A DNA stretch of 55,734 bases from Paenibacillus allorhizosphaerae. GTDB lineage: Bacteria > Bacillota > Bacilli > Paenibacillales > NBRC-103111. The position numbers were made by a program, and so were the translations under genes. Each line of letters starts with the position of its first letter. The stretch's first letter is position 1. The stretch covers positions 1-55,734 of the forward strand of contig NZ_CAJVCE010000035.1 in NCBI RefSeq assembly GCF_910594985.1. The letters run 5' to 3'. The notes under the pieces were generated by a model that was given only the letters and a program-made list of their open reading frames with translations, was not told the DNA's origin and made no database searches. This document shows, piece after piece, positions 8,066-17,727 of the stretch.

Positions 8066-8728
8066 TCAGGCTTTAACGGCCATTCTTTTTTCCAAATAGC
8101 GCACCCCGAAGCTGATCGGCAGCGTCAGCACCAAATAAAACAGCGCTACAAAAATGTACACGCTGAACGTAACGAACGTTTGCGTCGAAATAATATCCGC
8201 GTAGTACATCAGATCGAGTCCAGCCACGACCCCGAGAATGGACGAATTTTTGACCAAGTTCAAAAACTGGTTGCCGATCGGCGGAATGACGATTTTGAAC
8301 GCCTGCGGCAAAATAATAAACCACATGGCTTGCGAATACGTCAGCCCGGATGAGCGCGCCGCTTCCATCTGACCCTTTGGTACGGCCTGAATGCCCGCCC
8401 GGATCGCCTCGGCTATGAATGCCGCGGTGTAAACCGTCAACGCAATCGTACCGGATTGAAACCCGTCAAGCGGCAAGCCAAGCGTCGGCGATGCCAAAAA
8501 AAACAGCAGCACGATGAGCAGCAGCGGAATATTGCGGATAAATTCGACGTATATCGTCCCAAGCCAATTGAGCGGCTTGAACGGTGCAATCCGCATAACG
8601 GCGATGATTGTCCCCAGAATGAAGCTCGCCACAAGCGCAATCAAGCTGACTTTCACAGTATTTTCAAAGCCGAGCATGTACGTATCCCAATGCTTGGTCA
8701 AAATATCGAAGCGCAATTTATCGAACAT
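8066..8728 (-). CDS. glnM: polar amino-acid ABC transporter permease (GlnM-like)
   Basis: A 220-residue HisM/GlnP-type permease, paralogous to the downstream one. Its EAA loop EAARSSGLTYSQAMWFIILP is nearly identical to that of its partner. A clear AAGGAGGG precedes the ATG at 8728. It lies 26 bp from the next permease gene and 89 bp from the receptor gene, within one operon. Confidence 0.85.
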   Translation of the reverse strand: MFDKLRFDILTKHWDTYMLGFENTVKVSLIALVASFILGTIIAVMRIAPFKPLNWLGTIYVEFIRNIPLLLIVLLFFLASPTLGLPLDGFQSGTIALTVYTAAFIAEAIRAGIQAVPKGQMEAARSSGLTYSQAMWFIILPQAFKIVIPPIGNQFLNLVKNSSILGVVAGLDLMYYADIISTQTFVTFSVYIFVALFYLVLTLPISFGVRYLEKRMAVKA

Positions 8729-8817
8729 GAGCTTCTATCCCTCCTTGGGCGGCAGCCGCGAATGCAAGGAACAGGATAGCCTGCCTGCTTAGCGGGCCAT
8801 CCTGCCACGAAGACGAT

Positions 8818-9678
8818 TTATGGCGCCGGTTTCTCGCCGATCCATTTCTCGTACAGCTTGTCGTACTCTCCGGTTTTCTTCATGTCGGCCAACGTTGCGT
8901 TGACAAAATCGACAAATTCTTTGTCGCCTTTGCGAATCGCCATTCCGTAAGGCTCATCGGTGAACGTTCCGCCGACGACTTGGTAGTTCGGGTCCTGCTT
9001 CACCATGCCGTACAAGATCGCATTGTCCGTCGTGAGCGTATCGCCTTGTCCCGCCTTCAATGCGGAGAAAGCATCCTGGTAATTTTCAAACTCGAGTACC
9101 GTCGTCTCCGGCGCCTTCGCTCTCACATTCACCGCAGACGTCGATCCTTTTACCGCCAGCACCTTCATCCCCTTTTTTAAATCGGTGATCGATTTAATGG
9201 GGCTGCCTTTCTTGACGAGCAGCGACTGGCCCGCTTTAAAGTATACGTCCGTAAAATCGACCTGCTGCTTGCGTTCTTCATTGATCGTCATGGTAGCGAT
9301 AATCATGTCGATCTCGCCGTTCTGCAGCATCGGAATGCGCGTCTTGGAAGTCACTTCCTTGAGCTCTACTTTCGTTTCGTCGCCCAACACTTTCTTCGCG
9401 ATCGCTTTGGCCATGTCAATATCGAAGCCTTCCACATTGCCTGTGGCCGGATCTTTTAAGCCGAACAGCTTCGTATCGAACTTGACACCCGCTACGAGCT
9501 TGCCCCGCTTTTTAATTTCCGCTATCGTAGACGCCGGAGCTGCGGCATTGCCTCCTCCTCCGCCGGCTCCTCCCGCTCCTTGGGAAGGCTCCGTCGGCTT
9601 CGTGCCGCATCCTGCCATGATCGTCAATACGAGCAATGCTGCCGCAGAACCGCTTAGCCACTGTTTCCATTTCATCAT
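8818..9678 (-). CDS. glnH: amino-acid ABC transporter substrate-binding lipoprotein (GlnH-like)
   Basis: A 286-residue lipoprotein receptor. The lipobox LTIMAGC ends at Cys24, followed by a glycine/alanine-rich linker and a type II periplasmic-binding fold. The family block GFDIDMAKAIAKKVLG and the ATMTINEERKQQVDFTDVYF region are typical of glutamine/polar amino-acid receptors. Two adjacent ATG codons (9678, 9675) follow GAGGGGAAAT, so the start may be one codon later. It delivers the substrate to the GlnM/GlnP-like pore. Confidence 0.88.
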   Translation of the reverse strand: MMKWKQWLSGSAAALLVLTIMAGCGTKPTEPSQGAGGAGGGGGNAAAPASTIAEIKKRGKLVAGVKFDTKLFGLKDPATGNVEGFDIDMAKAIAKKVLGDETKVELKEVTSKTRIPMLQNGEIDMIIATMTINEERKQQVDFTDVYFKAGQSLLVKKGSPIKSITDLKKGMKVLAVKGSTSAVNVRAKAPETTVLEFENYQDAFSALKAGQGDTLTTDNAILYGMVKQDPNYQVVGGTFTDEPYGMAIRKGDKEFVDFVNATLADMKKTGEYDKLYEKWIGEKPAP

Positions 9679-9703
9679 ACATTTCCCCTCTCTGTTTCAT
9701 AAC

Positions 9704-10432
9704 TTAGTGGTGAAGCAACCGGCTCAGGAACGTTTTGGCCCGTTCCTCTCGCGGGTTCGCAAAAAATTCGGACGGTGCCGCATGTTCCATAATGCGTCCC
9801 TGATCCATAAAGATGACGCTGCTGGCGACTTCACGCGCGAAGCCCATCTCATGCGTGACGACGACCATCGTCATTCCTTCCCGCGCCAGATCCCTCATGA
9901 CGTCGAGCACTTCTCCGATCATTTCGGGATCGAGCGCGGAAGTCGGCTCGTCGAACAGCATAATTTTCGGTTTCATCGCCAGCCCCCTTGCAATCGCTAC
10001 CCGCTGCTGCTGTCCGCCGGAAAGCTGGGAAGGATACGATTTGGCTTTTTCCGGAATGCCGACTTTTTGCAAATAAAGCATGGCCGTTTCTTCCGCTTCC
10101 CGGCGCGAAACGCCGAGCACTTTGGTAGGCGCAAGCGTAATGTTCTCCAGCACAGTCCGGTGCGGGTACAAGTTGAAATGCTGGAACACCATCCCGATGT
10201 CGCGGCGCAACTTGTTGATGTCGATGCCGCGACCGTGGACTTTCACGTCATTTACCGTCAGTTCGCCGCTCGAGATCGTCTCCAATCGGTTGATACAGCG
10301 CAGCAGCGTACTTTTCCCCGAACCGGAAGGCCCGATCACAACCGCCACTTCACCTTGGCCAATGGTGAGATTAATATCTTTGAGCACTTGAAACGATCCG
10401 TAATATTTGTTCACTTCGCGGAACTGTATCAA
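9704..10432 (-). CDS. glnQ: polar amino-acid ABC transporter ATP-binding protein GlnQ
   Basis: A 242-residue ATPase, first gene of the leftward operon. Walker A GPSGSGKST is at 34-42, the signature LSGGQQQR at about 137-144, Walker B IMLFDEPTSALD follows, and the H-loop is VVVTHEMGFA. GLNQ/HisP-family ATPases of about 240 residues match in length. A GAGGGGGACG-type ribosome binding site precedes the ATG. Long antisense open frames over this gene are shadows. Confidence 0.92.
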   Translation of the reverse strand: MIQFREVNKYYGSFQVLKDINLTIGQGEVAVVIGPSGSGKSTLLRCINRLETISSGELTVNDVKVHGRGIDINKLRRDIGMVFQHFNLYPHRTVLENITLAPTKVLGVSRREAEETAMLYLQKVGIPEKAKSYPSQLSGGQQQRVAIARGLAMKPKIMLFDEPTSALDPEMIGEVLDVMRDLAREGMTMVVVTHEMGFAREVASSVIFMDQGRIMEHAAPSEFFANPREERAKTFLSRLLHH

Positions 10433-10703
10433 TTGGTTCGTCCCCCTCTCCTCTTAGAGTTTGTGTACAACCTATTCGCTATGTATGCACGAAAACCGGA
10501 AGTGTTTGGGAGCAAGCGCCAGGGTTGTTTTATTATTGTATCAATCGCCCCTAGCGATTATGATCCCGTTTTTTCAAAGAAGATTTCAATGAAACTTCGC
10601 TCCAGTGGCGGATGCTGGGTTCGATTTCCATAGACATGTTGCGCAAGCGACGAATATAGTAAAATGGAAACGAATTCTTTTGCAAGAAAAGGAGGAGGTC
10701 TCT

Positions 10704-12188
10704 TTGCCAAAAAAGTGGTCGCCAGTCGTGCTGTCTCTCACCTTTTGGTTGGCAGCGGCAGGCCCCTTTGCCGGATGTGCCGCCGCTACCGAATCTACTT
10801 CTGCCGTCGCTTCGAATACCACCGGATTCAAGGACGCCTCGCGCCACTGGGGAGCCGATGCCATCGCTTGGGCAGTCACCAGCGGCATTGTAGACGGTTA
10901 CGAGGACGGAACGTTCCGTCCCGACCAAAGCGTCTCGGAACCCGAATTTCTCGCCATGCTGCTGCGCGCATATCCGAATACGCTCGTGCCGTCGGCTTCC
11001 AAAGGAGCCGCCTGGTTCGAACCGTATTACCTTTATGCGGACAAGCAGAAGTGGCCTGTGCTGCATAATACCGATCCAAGCCGATATAACCGCGGTTCCG
11101 TCGCGCGTCTGATCGCCGCAACCCAAAAGGGACCGCTTCCTTTGAACGATTCGATCCGTTATTTGCTCGACCAAGGCCTGTCTCAAGGCAAGAGTGCCGC
11201 AACCGTGGAAGGCTACCGTGCCGGGGACAAGCTATCCCGGGCGGAATCGGTCCAGTTCATTCGCAACTTGAAGCGGCAATCGTTCGCGCTGCCTTCATCG
11301 TCGCCCGACTCCCAAACCGCTACCGAACAGGCAAGCGGCGCAGCTGTCACCGTCAAAGGCATTGCCATCGGCGATTCCGCGGACAGCGTCGTCGGCAAGC
11401 TAGGCGAGCCTGCCCGGAAGGACGCCGGCGAATATGGCGTCCAGTGGTACATTTACAACGGCAATTACAGCGACTACGTTCAAGTCGGAATCGCGGACGG
11501 CAAGGTCGCCGCTCTTTATAGCCCTTCCGCCAACTGGACTACGGAGAAAGGGATCGCCGATGGCTCGGCCAAAGCCGACGTGGAACAACAGTACGGAAGT
11601 CCGCTGCAGTACATCATGAAAGGCAACACGCGGTTCATGATGAATTACGGCAATGGCGAGTACGGCACCTACGAGATCGGTGGCTCGTACGCTACGTTCT
11701 TCTATGATTTGCACCGCGATCAAGTCGTTACCGGCGTACAGATCGTTGCCAAGGCGGCCGAGCAAGCCCAGACCTCCTTCTACAGCGAAGGCAGCGACGG
11801 TCTCGCCCGCGCATTCGAGCGCCAAAGCTTCGACCTTGCTAATGCGGCCAGAGTCAAGCTCGGCCTCAAAGCGTTTGCCTGGGACGATGCCGCCGCGGAA
11901 ACGGCGCGCCAGCATAGCGCCGACATGGCCGCAAACAATTACTTCGATCATACGAACTTGAGCGGCCAAAGCCCGTTCGATCGGATGAAGCAAAACGATA
12001 TCAAGTACCGCACCGCGGCCGAGAACATCGCCGCCGGCCAATCCAGCGCCATCTTCGCGCATCACGGCTGGATGAATTCCGAAGGCCATCGCAAAAATTT
12101 GCTTGGCGATACGCAGCGCCTTGGCGTCGGCGTCAGCTTCGGCGGAAAAATGAAAATTTACTATACACAAAACTTTTACACGCCGTGA
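10704..12188 (+). CDS. exported SLH + CAP (SCP/PR1) domain protein
   Basis: A 494-residue exported protein. I start at the TTG at 10704 because GGAGGAGG lies 5 nt upstream; the frame is open to 10605 without such a site. An N-terminal signal segment (AAAGPFAGCAAA) could be a poor lipobox or a SPase I site. An SLH-like repeat follows (FKDASRHWGADAIAWAV, then GYEDGTFRPDQSV), then a CAP-associated N-terminal region (about 225-370, GIAIGDSADSVVGKLGEP) and a C-terminal CAP domain. The CAP signatures are HSADMAANNYFDHTN, AENIAAGQS and WMNSEGHRKNLL. B. subtilis YlbC has the same last two domains. Its role at the envelope is unknown. Confidence 0.85.
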   Translation: MPKKWSPVVLSLTFWLAAAGPFAGCAAATESTSAVASNTTGFKDASRHWGADAIAWAVTSGIVDGYEDGTFRPDQSVSEPEFLAMLLRAYPNTLVPSASKGAAWFEPYYLYADKQKWPVLHNTDPSRYNRGSVARLIAATQKGPLPLNDSIRYLLDQGLSQGKSAATVEGYRAGDKLSRAESVQFIRNLKRQSFALPSSSPDSQTATEQASGAAVTVKGIAIGDSADSVVGKLGEPARKDAGEYGVQWYIYNGNYSDYVQVGIADGKVAALYSPSANWTTEKGIADGSAKADVEQQYGSPLQYIMKGNTRFMMNYGNGEYGTYEIGGSYATFFYDLHRDQVVTGVQIVAKAAEQAQTSFYSEGSDGLARAFERQSFDLANAARVKLGLKAFAWDDAAAETARQHSADMAANNYFDHTNLSGQSPFDRMKQNDIKYRTAAENIAAGQSSAIFAHHGWMNSEGHRKNLLGDTQRLGVGVSFGGKMKIYYTQNFYTP

Positions 12189-12205
12189 GCCGCTTTGAAA
12201 CAACG

Positions 12206-12243
12206 AAGCCGCAGTTTCCGAAAATCGGAAACTGCGGCTTTTG
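12206..12243 (+). terminator. terminator after CAP-protein gene
   Basis: A perfect 15-bp stem, AGCCGCAGTTTCCGA with TCGGAAACTGCGGCT, encloses a three-base loop and ends in TTTT. It lies between convergent genes. Confidence 0.85.
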
Positions 12244-12296
12244 CATGTTAAGTTATATTTTCCATGCAGCATGAACGCCGTAACTGTCATCGAGCG

Positions 12297-13565
12297 TCAG
12301 CCGGCTTTTTCCTGCACTTGTTCCTGCGGTTGCTCCGCCCCAGACTTCATCTTGTAGATCGGTGCCATCACGACAATGCCGATAACGAATAAGATCGCGG
12401 CAGTCATGTAAATGGTCGACAGCGAAAGATGCGTCTTCAGTTCTCCGGATGCGCTCATCGTAAGCACCATCGCGCCCATGAACATCGGGCTTAAGATGCC
12501 GTTGACCCGGCCGACGTAAGAAGCGGCGGTATTTTGCAAAATCATCGTATTGATCCCGATCTGGATCGCCGGAAGCACCAGCCCCGAGAAAAATTGCGCG
12601 ACAAGTGTAAGCCATAACACCGTCGAATACCCGGTGACGACCATCATGACGGCGCTGACGGCCATTCCTATGGCAAGCATCAGCTGTGGAGGGAGCTTCT
12701 TGGACAAGCCGACCGTCACGCCTCCGCCGGCGATCATCGCAATGCCGCTCACCGTCATGAGCCACTGCAGGTTTTCCTTGGGCAGCCCAAGCTGCTCCGT
12801 CACCAGAAATACGCCGAGCGGCTGAATCAGTCCGATCGCAAGTCCTGCGGCGAGGAAACAGCCTCCCAAGATCGTAAGCAGCCGGTTCGACAGCACATAG
12901 CGGAACCCGGCGGCCATCTCCTCCCGTAGGGAAGTGCGCGGCCCGCTCGTGTCCTGCTCCGCATCCGCAGGCAGCATCACCAAGACGGCGGCAGACAGCA
13001 GGAACGCAACGCCCATGATGGCGATGGCCGTCTGAATGCCGAAATGCTGGTATACGAATGTGCCGAGAATCGGACCGAGCACCATAAACAAGGCGAACAT
13101 GGTCTGATAGATGGACATGCCCGCTTGCATGAGCGACTCGGGAACATGAATTTTGAACAGCCGCATCCCCGAAGGCTGGGAAAACTGCGACAGCACGGCC
13201 GATACGAGCGTTGCAAAAAAGATCGCCTTCCACGTTCCGAAAACAAGTGTGAGCAGCACGACGAACACGGACACGGCGCTCAGTATGTCGCACCAGATCA
13301 TCGTACGCTTTGGCTTCCACCGGTCGGCAAACGTCCCGCCGATGAACGAAAAAATAAAGATCGGGGCAAATTCCGCCACCGATATGAGGGAGACGGCGCG
13401 CGAGTTCTCCCCGCCCGTCTGATCGACCACAAACAACAAAATCGCGAAATTCCGGACCCAAATGCCGATTTGCAGCAGCAGCCCGGACAGTAAAATCACT
13501 TGCACAAACCGGTTTTTGAGCAGTTCGCCCATCCCCGGCCCTTTCGTTGACATACGTGTTTTCAT
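12297..13565 (-). CDS. MFS transporter (MDR-type exporter)
   Basis: A 422-residue major facilitator with about 12 membrane segments. The loop 2-3 motif is present as GGTFADRWKPKRTMIW, typical of the bacterial DHA-like/MdtG-type drug exporters. The substrate is unknown. The start is ambiguous: the ATG at 13565 directly abuts GAGAGG, so the in-frame ATG at 13553 may be used. It sits alone, convergent with the CAP-protein gene. Confidence 0.82.
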   Translation of the reverse strand: MKTRMSTKGPGMGELLKNRFVQVILLSGLLLQIGIWVRNFAILLFVVDQTGGENSRAVSLISVAEFAPIFIFSFIGGTFADRWKPKRTMIWCDILSAVSVFVVLLTLVFGTWKAIFFATLVSAVLSQFSQPSGMRLFKIHVPESLMQAGMSIYQTMFALFMVLGPILGTFVYQHFGIQTAIAIMGVAFLLSAAVLVMLPADAEQDTSGPRTSLREEMAAGFRYVLSNRLLTILGGCFLAAGLAIGLIQPLGVFLVTEQLGLPKENLQWLMTVSGIAMIAGGGVTVGLSKKLPPQLMLAIGMAVSAVMMVVTGYSTVLWLTLVAQFFSGLVLPAIQIGINTMILQNTAASYVGRVNGILSPMFMGAMVLTMSASGELKTHLSLSTIYMTAAILFVIGIVVMAPIYKMKSGAEQPQEQVQEKAG

Positions 13566-13695
13566 CCTCTCTGAAACGGTAACTATAGTTTAAATCGCAG
13601 CACGGCCAATTGTATAACGTACGGGAATCCAAAAAGGTTGCGAATGCGATACATATTTTTTCTCATGTAAAAAATGTAAACTTCCCCGTTATTCC

Positions 13696-15576
13696 CTAAG
13701 AATGCACGGCGAGCTCGTCACGGCAGTATGCCGCCTGCACCGTAAACGTAAACGTCGTCCCAAGTCCTTCAGCCGAATCGACACGGATGGTACCGCCCAT
13801 CATTTCCACGAGCCTCTTGCTGATGGCCAGCCCCAGCCCCGTCCCTTCGTACTTCCGGGTCATCTTGGAATCCAGTTGATGAAAAGGCTGAAACAAGAAT
13901 GGAATAAAGTGCTGCGGTATGCCGATCCCGCTGTCTTTCACGGCACATTCGATCGTCAATTGGTCCCCTTTCTGTTGCAAGCAGCGTATTGTTACTTCAA
14001 TGCTTCCGCGTTCGGTAAATTTCACCGCATTACCGATCAAGTTAATGAACACTTGTCTGAGCCGGCCCGCATCGCCGATCAGTACCGAAGGCACGGACGC
14101 ATCCACATGGCCTCTGCATTCCAGCCGGCGTTCCTGGAGCTGCGGCATAAATAAATGAATCGTTTCGTCCAGACATTCGCGCAGCGCGAACGGCTCGGTT
14201 TGCAGCTGCATTTTGCCGGAATCGATCTTGGAGTAATCCAGTACGTCGTTAATAACGGAGAGCAACGCTTTGCCGCTTGTACCGATAATGCGAACATAGT
14301 CCCGCTGCTCCTCGCGCAATTCGGTTTCCAACAGCAGTTCGCTCATGCCGATGACTCCGTTCAGCGGCGTACGAATCTCGTGACTCATGACCGCCAGAAA
14401 CTCCGCTTTGGCCCGCGCCGCACGCTCTGCTTCCAGTTTGGCTAGAAGCAGTTGGCGCTCCGCCTGTTTTTGTTCCGTCACATCTTTGGATATTGCATAA
14501 TAATCGACGATTTTACCGTCCGCTATCATCGGAACAATGGTCGTGCTCAAATGAATAGGCTGGCCGTTCCGGTGCCGGATCGTACATTCTACCGTTTGGG
14601 GGATACCTTGCAGCACTTGGGTAATACAGCGCCGCACTTTGCTTACATCTCTCCGCGTCAGGAAGTTCGTAAACGGCTTGCTCAGAAACGAATCCCGGCT
14701 GTAACCGGTAATCTGCTCCGCTGCAGGATTGGTGCGAACGAGGCGACCCTTCAGATCGAAGAGACACACCATATGCGGGTTATGCTCGAAGATCGAGTCG
14801 TACCGGCTCTGATTATAGTCCGCAAGACGCAGCGCATAACGCCTGTCCATGAATTGGCTCACGAGGATGAGCAGCAAAATAAACATCGTCGCTGCGCCAA
14901 GCAGACCCGCCAGCAGCATGGCGCCGATCCCGACCTGGACGTTGTCCGGATTCGAAACTTCCGCATACGTATGAAATTCGGCGGCCATCATGCCCGTGTA
15001 ATGCATGCCCGCGATCGCCATCCCCAGGAGCGCCGCTGCCCCGACTTTGGCCGATAACGGATAGTTCCACCTCCTGCGCCGGTAAAGCGACAAGGTGCTT
15101 AACGCCGCAAAGGACACCAAAAAGGCAATGAGTACGGATAATGCGACAAGCGGCCAGCGATACGAAATCGTACCGGGCAGCCGCATGGCCGCCATGCCCG
15201 TATAGTGCATGCCTACAATGCCCAGCGCCATAAATATACCGCCGAGCGCTAGCCGCAGTTTCGAAACGGAGCTTCGGGCAATCACCGTGAGTGCCGCCCA
15301 GGCCGCGCCGATCGGAATAAGCTGCGAAATCCCGACCAGCACGTAATCGTATGTCACTTGCACCGGCAAATGAAAAGCGAGCATGCCGATAAAGTGCATC
15401 GACCATATGCCGAGCCCCATTGCGATGGAGCCGCAAACCGTCCAGACCGTCTTTTCTTTGCCGCTTAGCGTCAGCACCCGCTGATACAACGTGAGCGCGC
15501 TGTAAGAAGATAGAATCGATATCACAACGGAAAGAACGACTAAGGGGAAGCTGTAAATCCCGTGAAGGTGTTCCAT
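13696..15576 (-). CDS. MHYT-PAS sensor histidine kinase
   Basis: A 626-residue membrane kinase. The first 245 residues form a seven-helix MHYT domain, with MHFIGM at 60-65, MHYTGM at 123-128 and MHYTGM at 191-196; these are thought to bind a metal and sense small gases or redox. A PAS domain (about 258-370) follows, then a HisKA domain with phospho-accepting His399 in MSHEIRTPLNG, and an ATPase domain with DSGIGIP and GTGLGLAIS motifs. There is no receiver domain and no adjacent response regulator, so it is an orphan. AAGGAGTG precedes the ATG. Confidence 0.9.
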   Translation of the reverse strand: MEHLHGIYSFPLVVLSVVISILSSYSALTLYQRVLTLSGKEKTVWTVCGSIAMGLGIWSMHFIGMLAFHLPVQVTYDYVLVGISQLIPIGAAWAALTVIARSSVSKLRLALGGIFMALGIVGMHYTGMAAMRLPGTISYRWPLVALSVLIAFLVSFAALSTLSLYRRRRWNYPLSAKVGAAALLGMAIAGMHYTGMMAAEFHTYAEVSNPDNVQVGIGAMLLAGLLGAATMFILLLILVSQFMDRRYALRLADYNQSRYDSIFEHNPHMVCLFDLKGRLVRTNPAAEQITGYSRDSFLSKPFTNFLTRRDVSKVRRCITQVLQGIPQTVECTIRHRNGQPIHLSTTIVPMIADGKIVDYYAISKDVTEQKQAERQLLLAKLEAERAARAKAEFLAVMSHEIRTPLNGVIGMSELLLETELREEQRDYVRIIGTSGKALLSVINDVLDYSKIDSGKMQLQTEPFALRECLDETIHLFMPQLQERRLECRGHVDASVPSVLIGDAGRLRQVFINLIGNAVKFTERGSIEVTIRCLQQKGDQLTIECAVKDSGIGIPQHFIPFLFQPFHQLDSKMTRKYEGTGLGLAISKRLVEMMGGTIRVDSAEGLGTTFTFTVQAAYCRDELAVHS

Positions 15577-15782
15577 GCTTTCACTCCTTGCCTCTCCTGT
15601 TTTGAATCTTTATCTTTTTCTACCGCGACATCCAAATTCCTCCTTTTTTAATACAGTTCAAGACACGATGCGGCAACCTTTGCCCAATTCCAAGCTCGGA
15701 TGGTACAATGTATAGACGAAATTTTTCCGGCGGCTGCAATGGTGTCCATGAACCCCGGATGCGAAGTTAAAGGAGTTCCGCC

Positions 15783-16622
15783 ATGATACATAAACTTTTT
15801 ACGGGCTTGCTGCTTGCGGTCGTGCTGCTCGGCGCGTTTGATGTATTTTCAAGTAAATATGATTTCCGCTATCACGATCAGGTTGCCGTCCTGATGTACC
15901 ATCACGTGCACGATTCCGATGAAAGCTCCAGCACGATCACGAGCCGGTTGTTCCGGGACCAGCTCACGTATCTTCAGAAATTAGGTTACCACTTTATATC
16001 GCTGAGCGAATTTAAAGCGTTTCACGAAGGGGGCGCCGTTCCGGACAAAGCCGTCTTCGTCACCTTTGACGACGGTTATGAGAGCTTCCACCAATACGCA
16101 TACCCGATTCTGAAGGAGCTTGGCATTCCCGCCGTCAATTTCGTCGTAACGAAAGAATTGGCCGATCCGAAGGCCCCTTCCATTCCTGCGCTCTCTAAGG
16201 AGGAAATCCGCGAGATGCTGGCGTACAAGCCGGGGATGTTCGACTTCCAATGCCATTCCGATAATTTGCATTACAAAGAGGAAGATAAGGCGGCTTTGAC
16301 CAATCCGCTCGGAACGGAAGGCGGCGTATCGTACGCGGACCGCATATTGTCGGATACGAAAGCTTGCGTCGGCAAACTGAACGAGCTGTACGGACAAGCG
16401 CAATCGGCCACCGCTTACGCTTACCCGTTCGGCATATATACAACAGCATCGGAAGAGCTTATTACCGAAGGCGGCATTCGTTACGCGTTTACGATTGTAA
16501 ACGAGATGGCGACACGGGCCAGCAAACGGCTTGAAATTCCGCGGATCAATGCGGGGAATCCGAAAATTCAGCCCGAGCATTTGCACAAGCAAATTATGCT
16601 GCGCGTCCAGCGGGCGAACTAA
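15783..16622 (+). CDS. polysaccharide deacetylase family protein
   Basis: A 279-residue protein with an N-terminal hydrophobic segment (about 5-23) that exports or anchors it, then a NodB-type carbohydrate esterase 4 domain. MYHHV (39-43) and the metal/catalytic motif VTFDDGYES (93-101, Asp97 and Asp98) are plain, and the YAYPFG motif supports the fold. It probably N-deacetylates a cell-wall or exopolysaccharide N-acetylglucosamine. AAAGGAG sits 8 nt before the ATG. Confidence 0.88.
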   Translation: MIHKLFTGLLLAVVLLGAFDVFSSKYDFRYHDQVAVLMYHHVHDSDESSSTITSRLFRDQLTYLQKLGYHFISLSEFKAFHEGGAVPDKAVFVTFDDGYESFHQYAYPILKELGIPAVNFVVTKELADPKAPSIPALSKEEIREMLAYKPGMFDFQCHSDNLHYKEEDKAALTNPLGTEGGVSYADRILSDTKACVGKLNELYGQAQSATAYAYPFGIYTTASEELITEGGIRYAFTIVNEMATRASKRLEIPRINAGNPKIQPEHLHKQIMLRVQRAN

Positions 16623-16635
16623 CGAATAGATGTGG

Positions 16636-16661
16636 AAAAGGACCCGACGGGGTCCTTTTTT
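16636..16661 (+). terminator. terminator after deacetylase gene
   Basis: AAAAGGACCC pairs with GGGTCCTTTT around a four-base loop and ends in a run of T. Confidence 0.85.
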
Positions 16662-16708
16662 AATCAGAAGCTTTTCTTATTGAATGAGGCCCACTTGCGG
16701 GTTCGCTC

Positions 16709-17584
16709 TTATTTGTACCGCCGAATGAATTGAACCGCGGCGCGAATGTCAATCTCGGGCTGCTGCCCAACCTCGCGTTCGATGGTCAGATAGCCTTTGT
16801 ATCCAATCTCCTGCAGCGCGGCAAAATAGGCGTCGAACGGCACTTTGCCTTCGCCGAGCGGCACTTCCTTGAACACTTCGCCGGAGCTAACCATCTGCGC
16901 GATTTTGCCGTGATCCATCGGCTCGTAGCCTAGCGCCCCATACACCTCGCGCGGGTCCACTTCCTTGTAGCGAATGCCGTCCTTCACATGCGTATGAACG
17001 ATATAGTCGCGTAATATATGTACGCCCTGCACCGGATCGTCGCCCGTCACCATCACCATGTTGGCCGGATCGAAATTGACGGACACCCCGTTCGTGCTGA
17101 GCGTGTCGAGGAACGATTTCAAATGCGCCGCGCGCTCCGGTCCGGTTTCGATGGCAAAATAGGCGCCCATCCCTTTGGCGTATTGTCCGAGCTCCTCGCA
17201 AGCCGTCTGCAGGCTATGGTACACTTCGCCCTGCCTGTCGTCCGGTACAATGCCGATATGCGTCGTTACGATGTTCGTTCCAAGATCCATCGCCAGATCA
17301 AGAATCCGTTTGGACTTTTCCACTTTGGCCGGATTCGCCGTCTTATCCTGGAAGCCGTGACCGCCCAAATCGCCGCAAAGCGCAGAAATTTCGAGGCCGA
17401 GCGAGGCGATATACTCTTTCAATTCGCGGCGTGCCGCCACCGACAATGCGGCCGGGTCCATTTCCCCGCTGACCGCATAAATCTGAACGCCGTCCGCGCC
17501 GACTTCCTTCGCTTTCTTCAGCCCCTCGCGCACGCCGATCCCAAAGCTGTCGACGATGACGCCGATGTTGTTCGTTAATTTCAT
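16709..17584 (-). CDS. sugar phosphate isomerase/epimerase (TIM barrel)
   Basis: A 291-residue protein of the xylose-isomerase-like TIM barrel superfamily (IolE/IolI/Hps-type). Supporting strands are GADGVQIYAVSGE, ISALCGDLGGHGF, TTHIGIVPDD, FAIETGPE, VNFDPANM and VHTHVKDG, which carry the usual His/Glu/Asp metal ligands. Genes of this type often act in inositol or other polyol catabolism, but there are no such neighbours here, so the substrate is open. GGAGGAGAACCGG precedes the ATG. Confidence 0.85.
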   Translation of the reverse strand: MKLTNNIGVIVDSFGIGVREGLKKAKEVGADGVQIYAVSGEMDPAALSVAARRELKEYIASLGLEISALCGDLGGHGFQDKTANPAKVEKSKRILDLAMDLGTNIVTTHIGIVPDDRQGEVYHSLQTACEELGQYAKGMGAYFAIETGPERAAHLKSFLDTLSTNGVSVNFDPANMVMVTGDDPVQGVHILRDYIVHTHVKDGIRYKEVDPREVYGALGYEPMDHGKIAQMVSSGEVFKEVPLGEGKVPFDAYFAALQEIGYKGYLTIEREVGQQPEIDIRAAVQFIRRYK

Positions 17585-17727
17585 CCGGTTCTCCTCCTTT
17601 TCCGGGGTTTTCCGTTTCCGCGAAAACCCGCCACATCCATTATAATCAATAGATTGGATTTATTACACAATGATCCATTTCACCGCCGGCACTCCGATTC
17701 CCTGCTTCACGCCGGTTGGCTCGTCGG

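Noticed and set aside
9185..10633. Long rightward open frame of 482 codons
   Set aside because: It lies antisense to the clear glnH and glnQ genes, has odd His/Arg-rich composition and no ribosome binding site; it is a shadow of GC-rich coding DNA.
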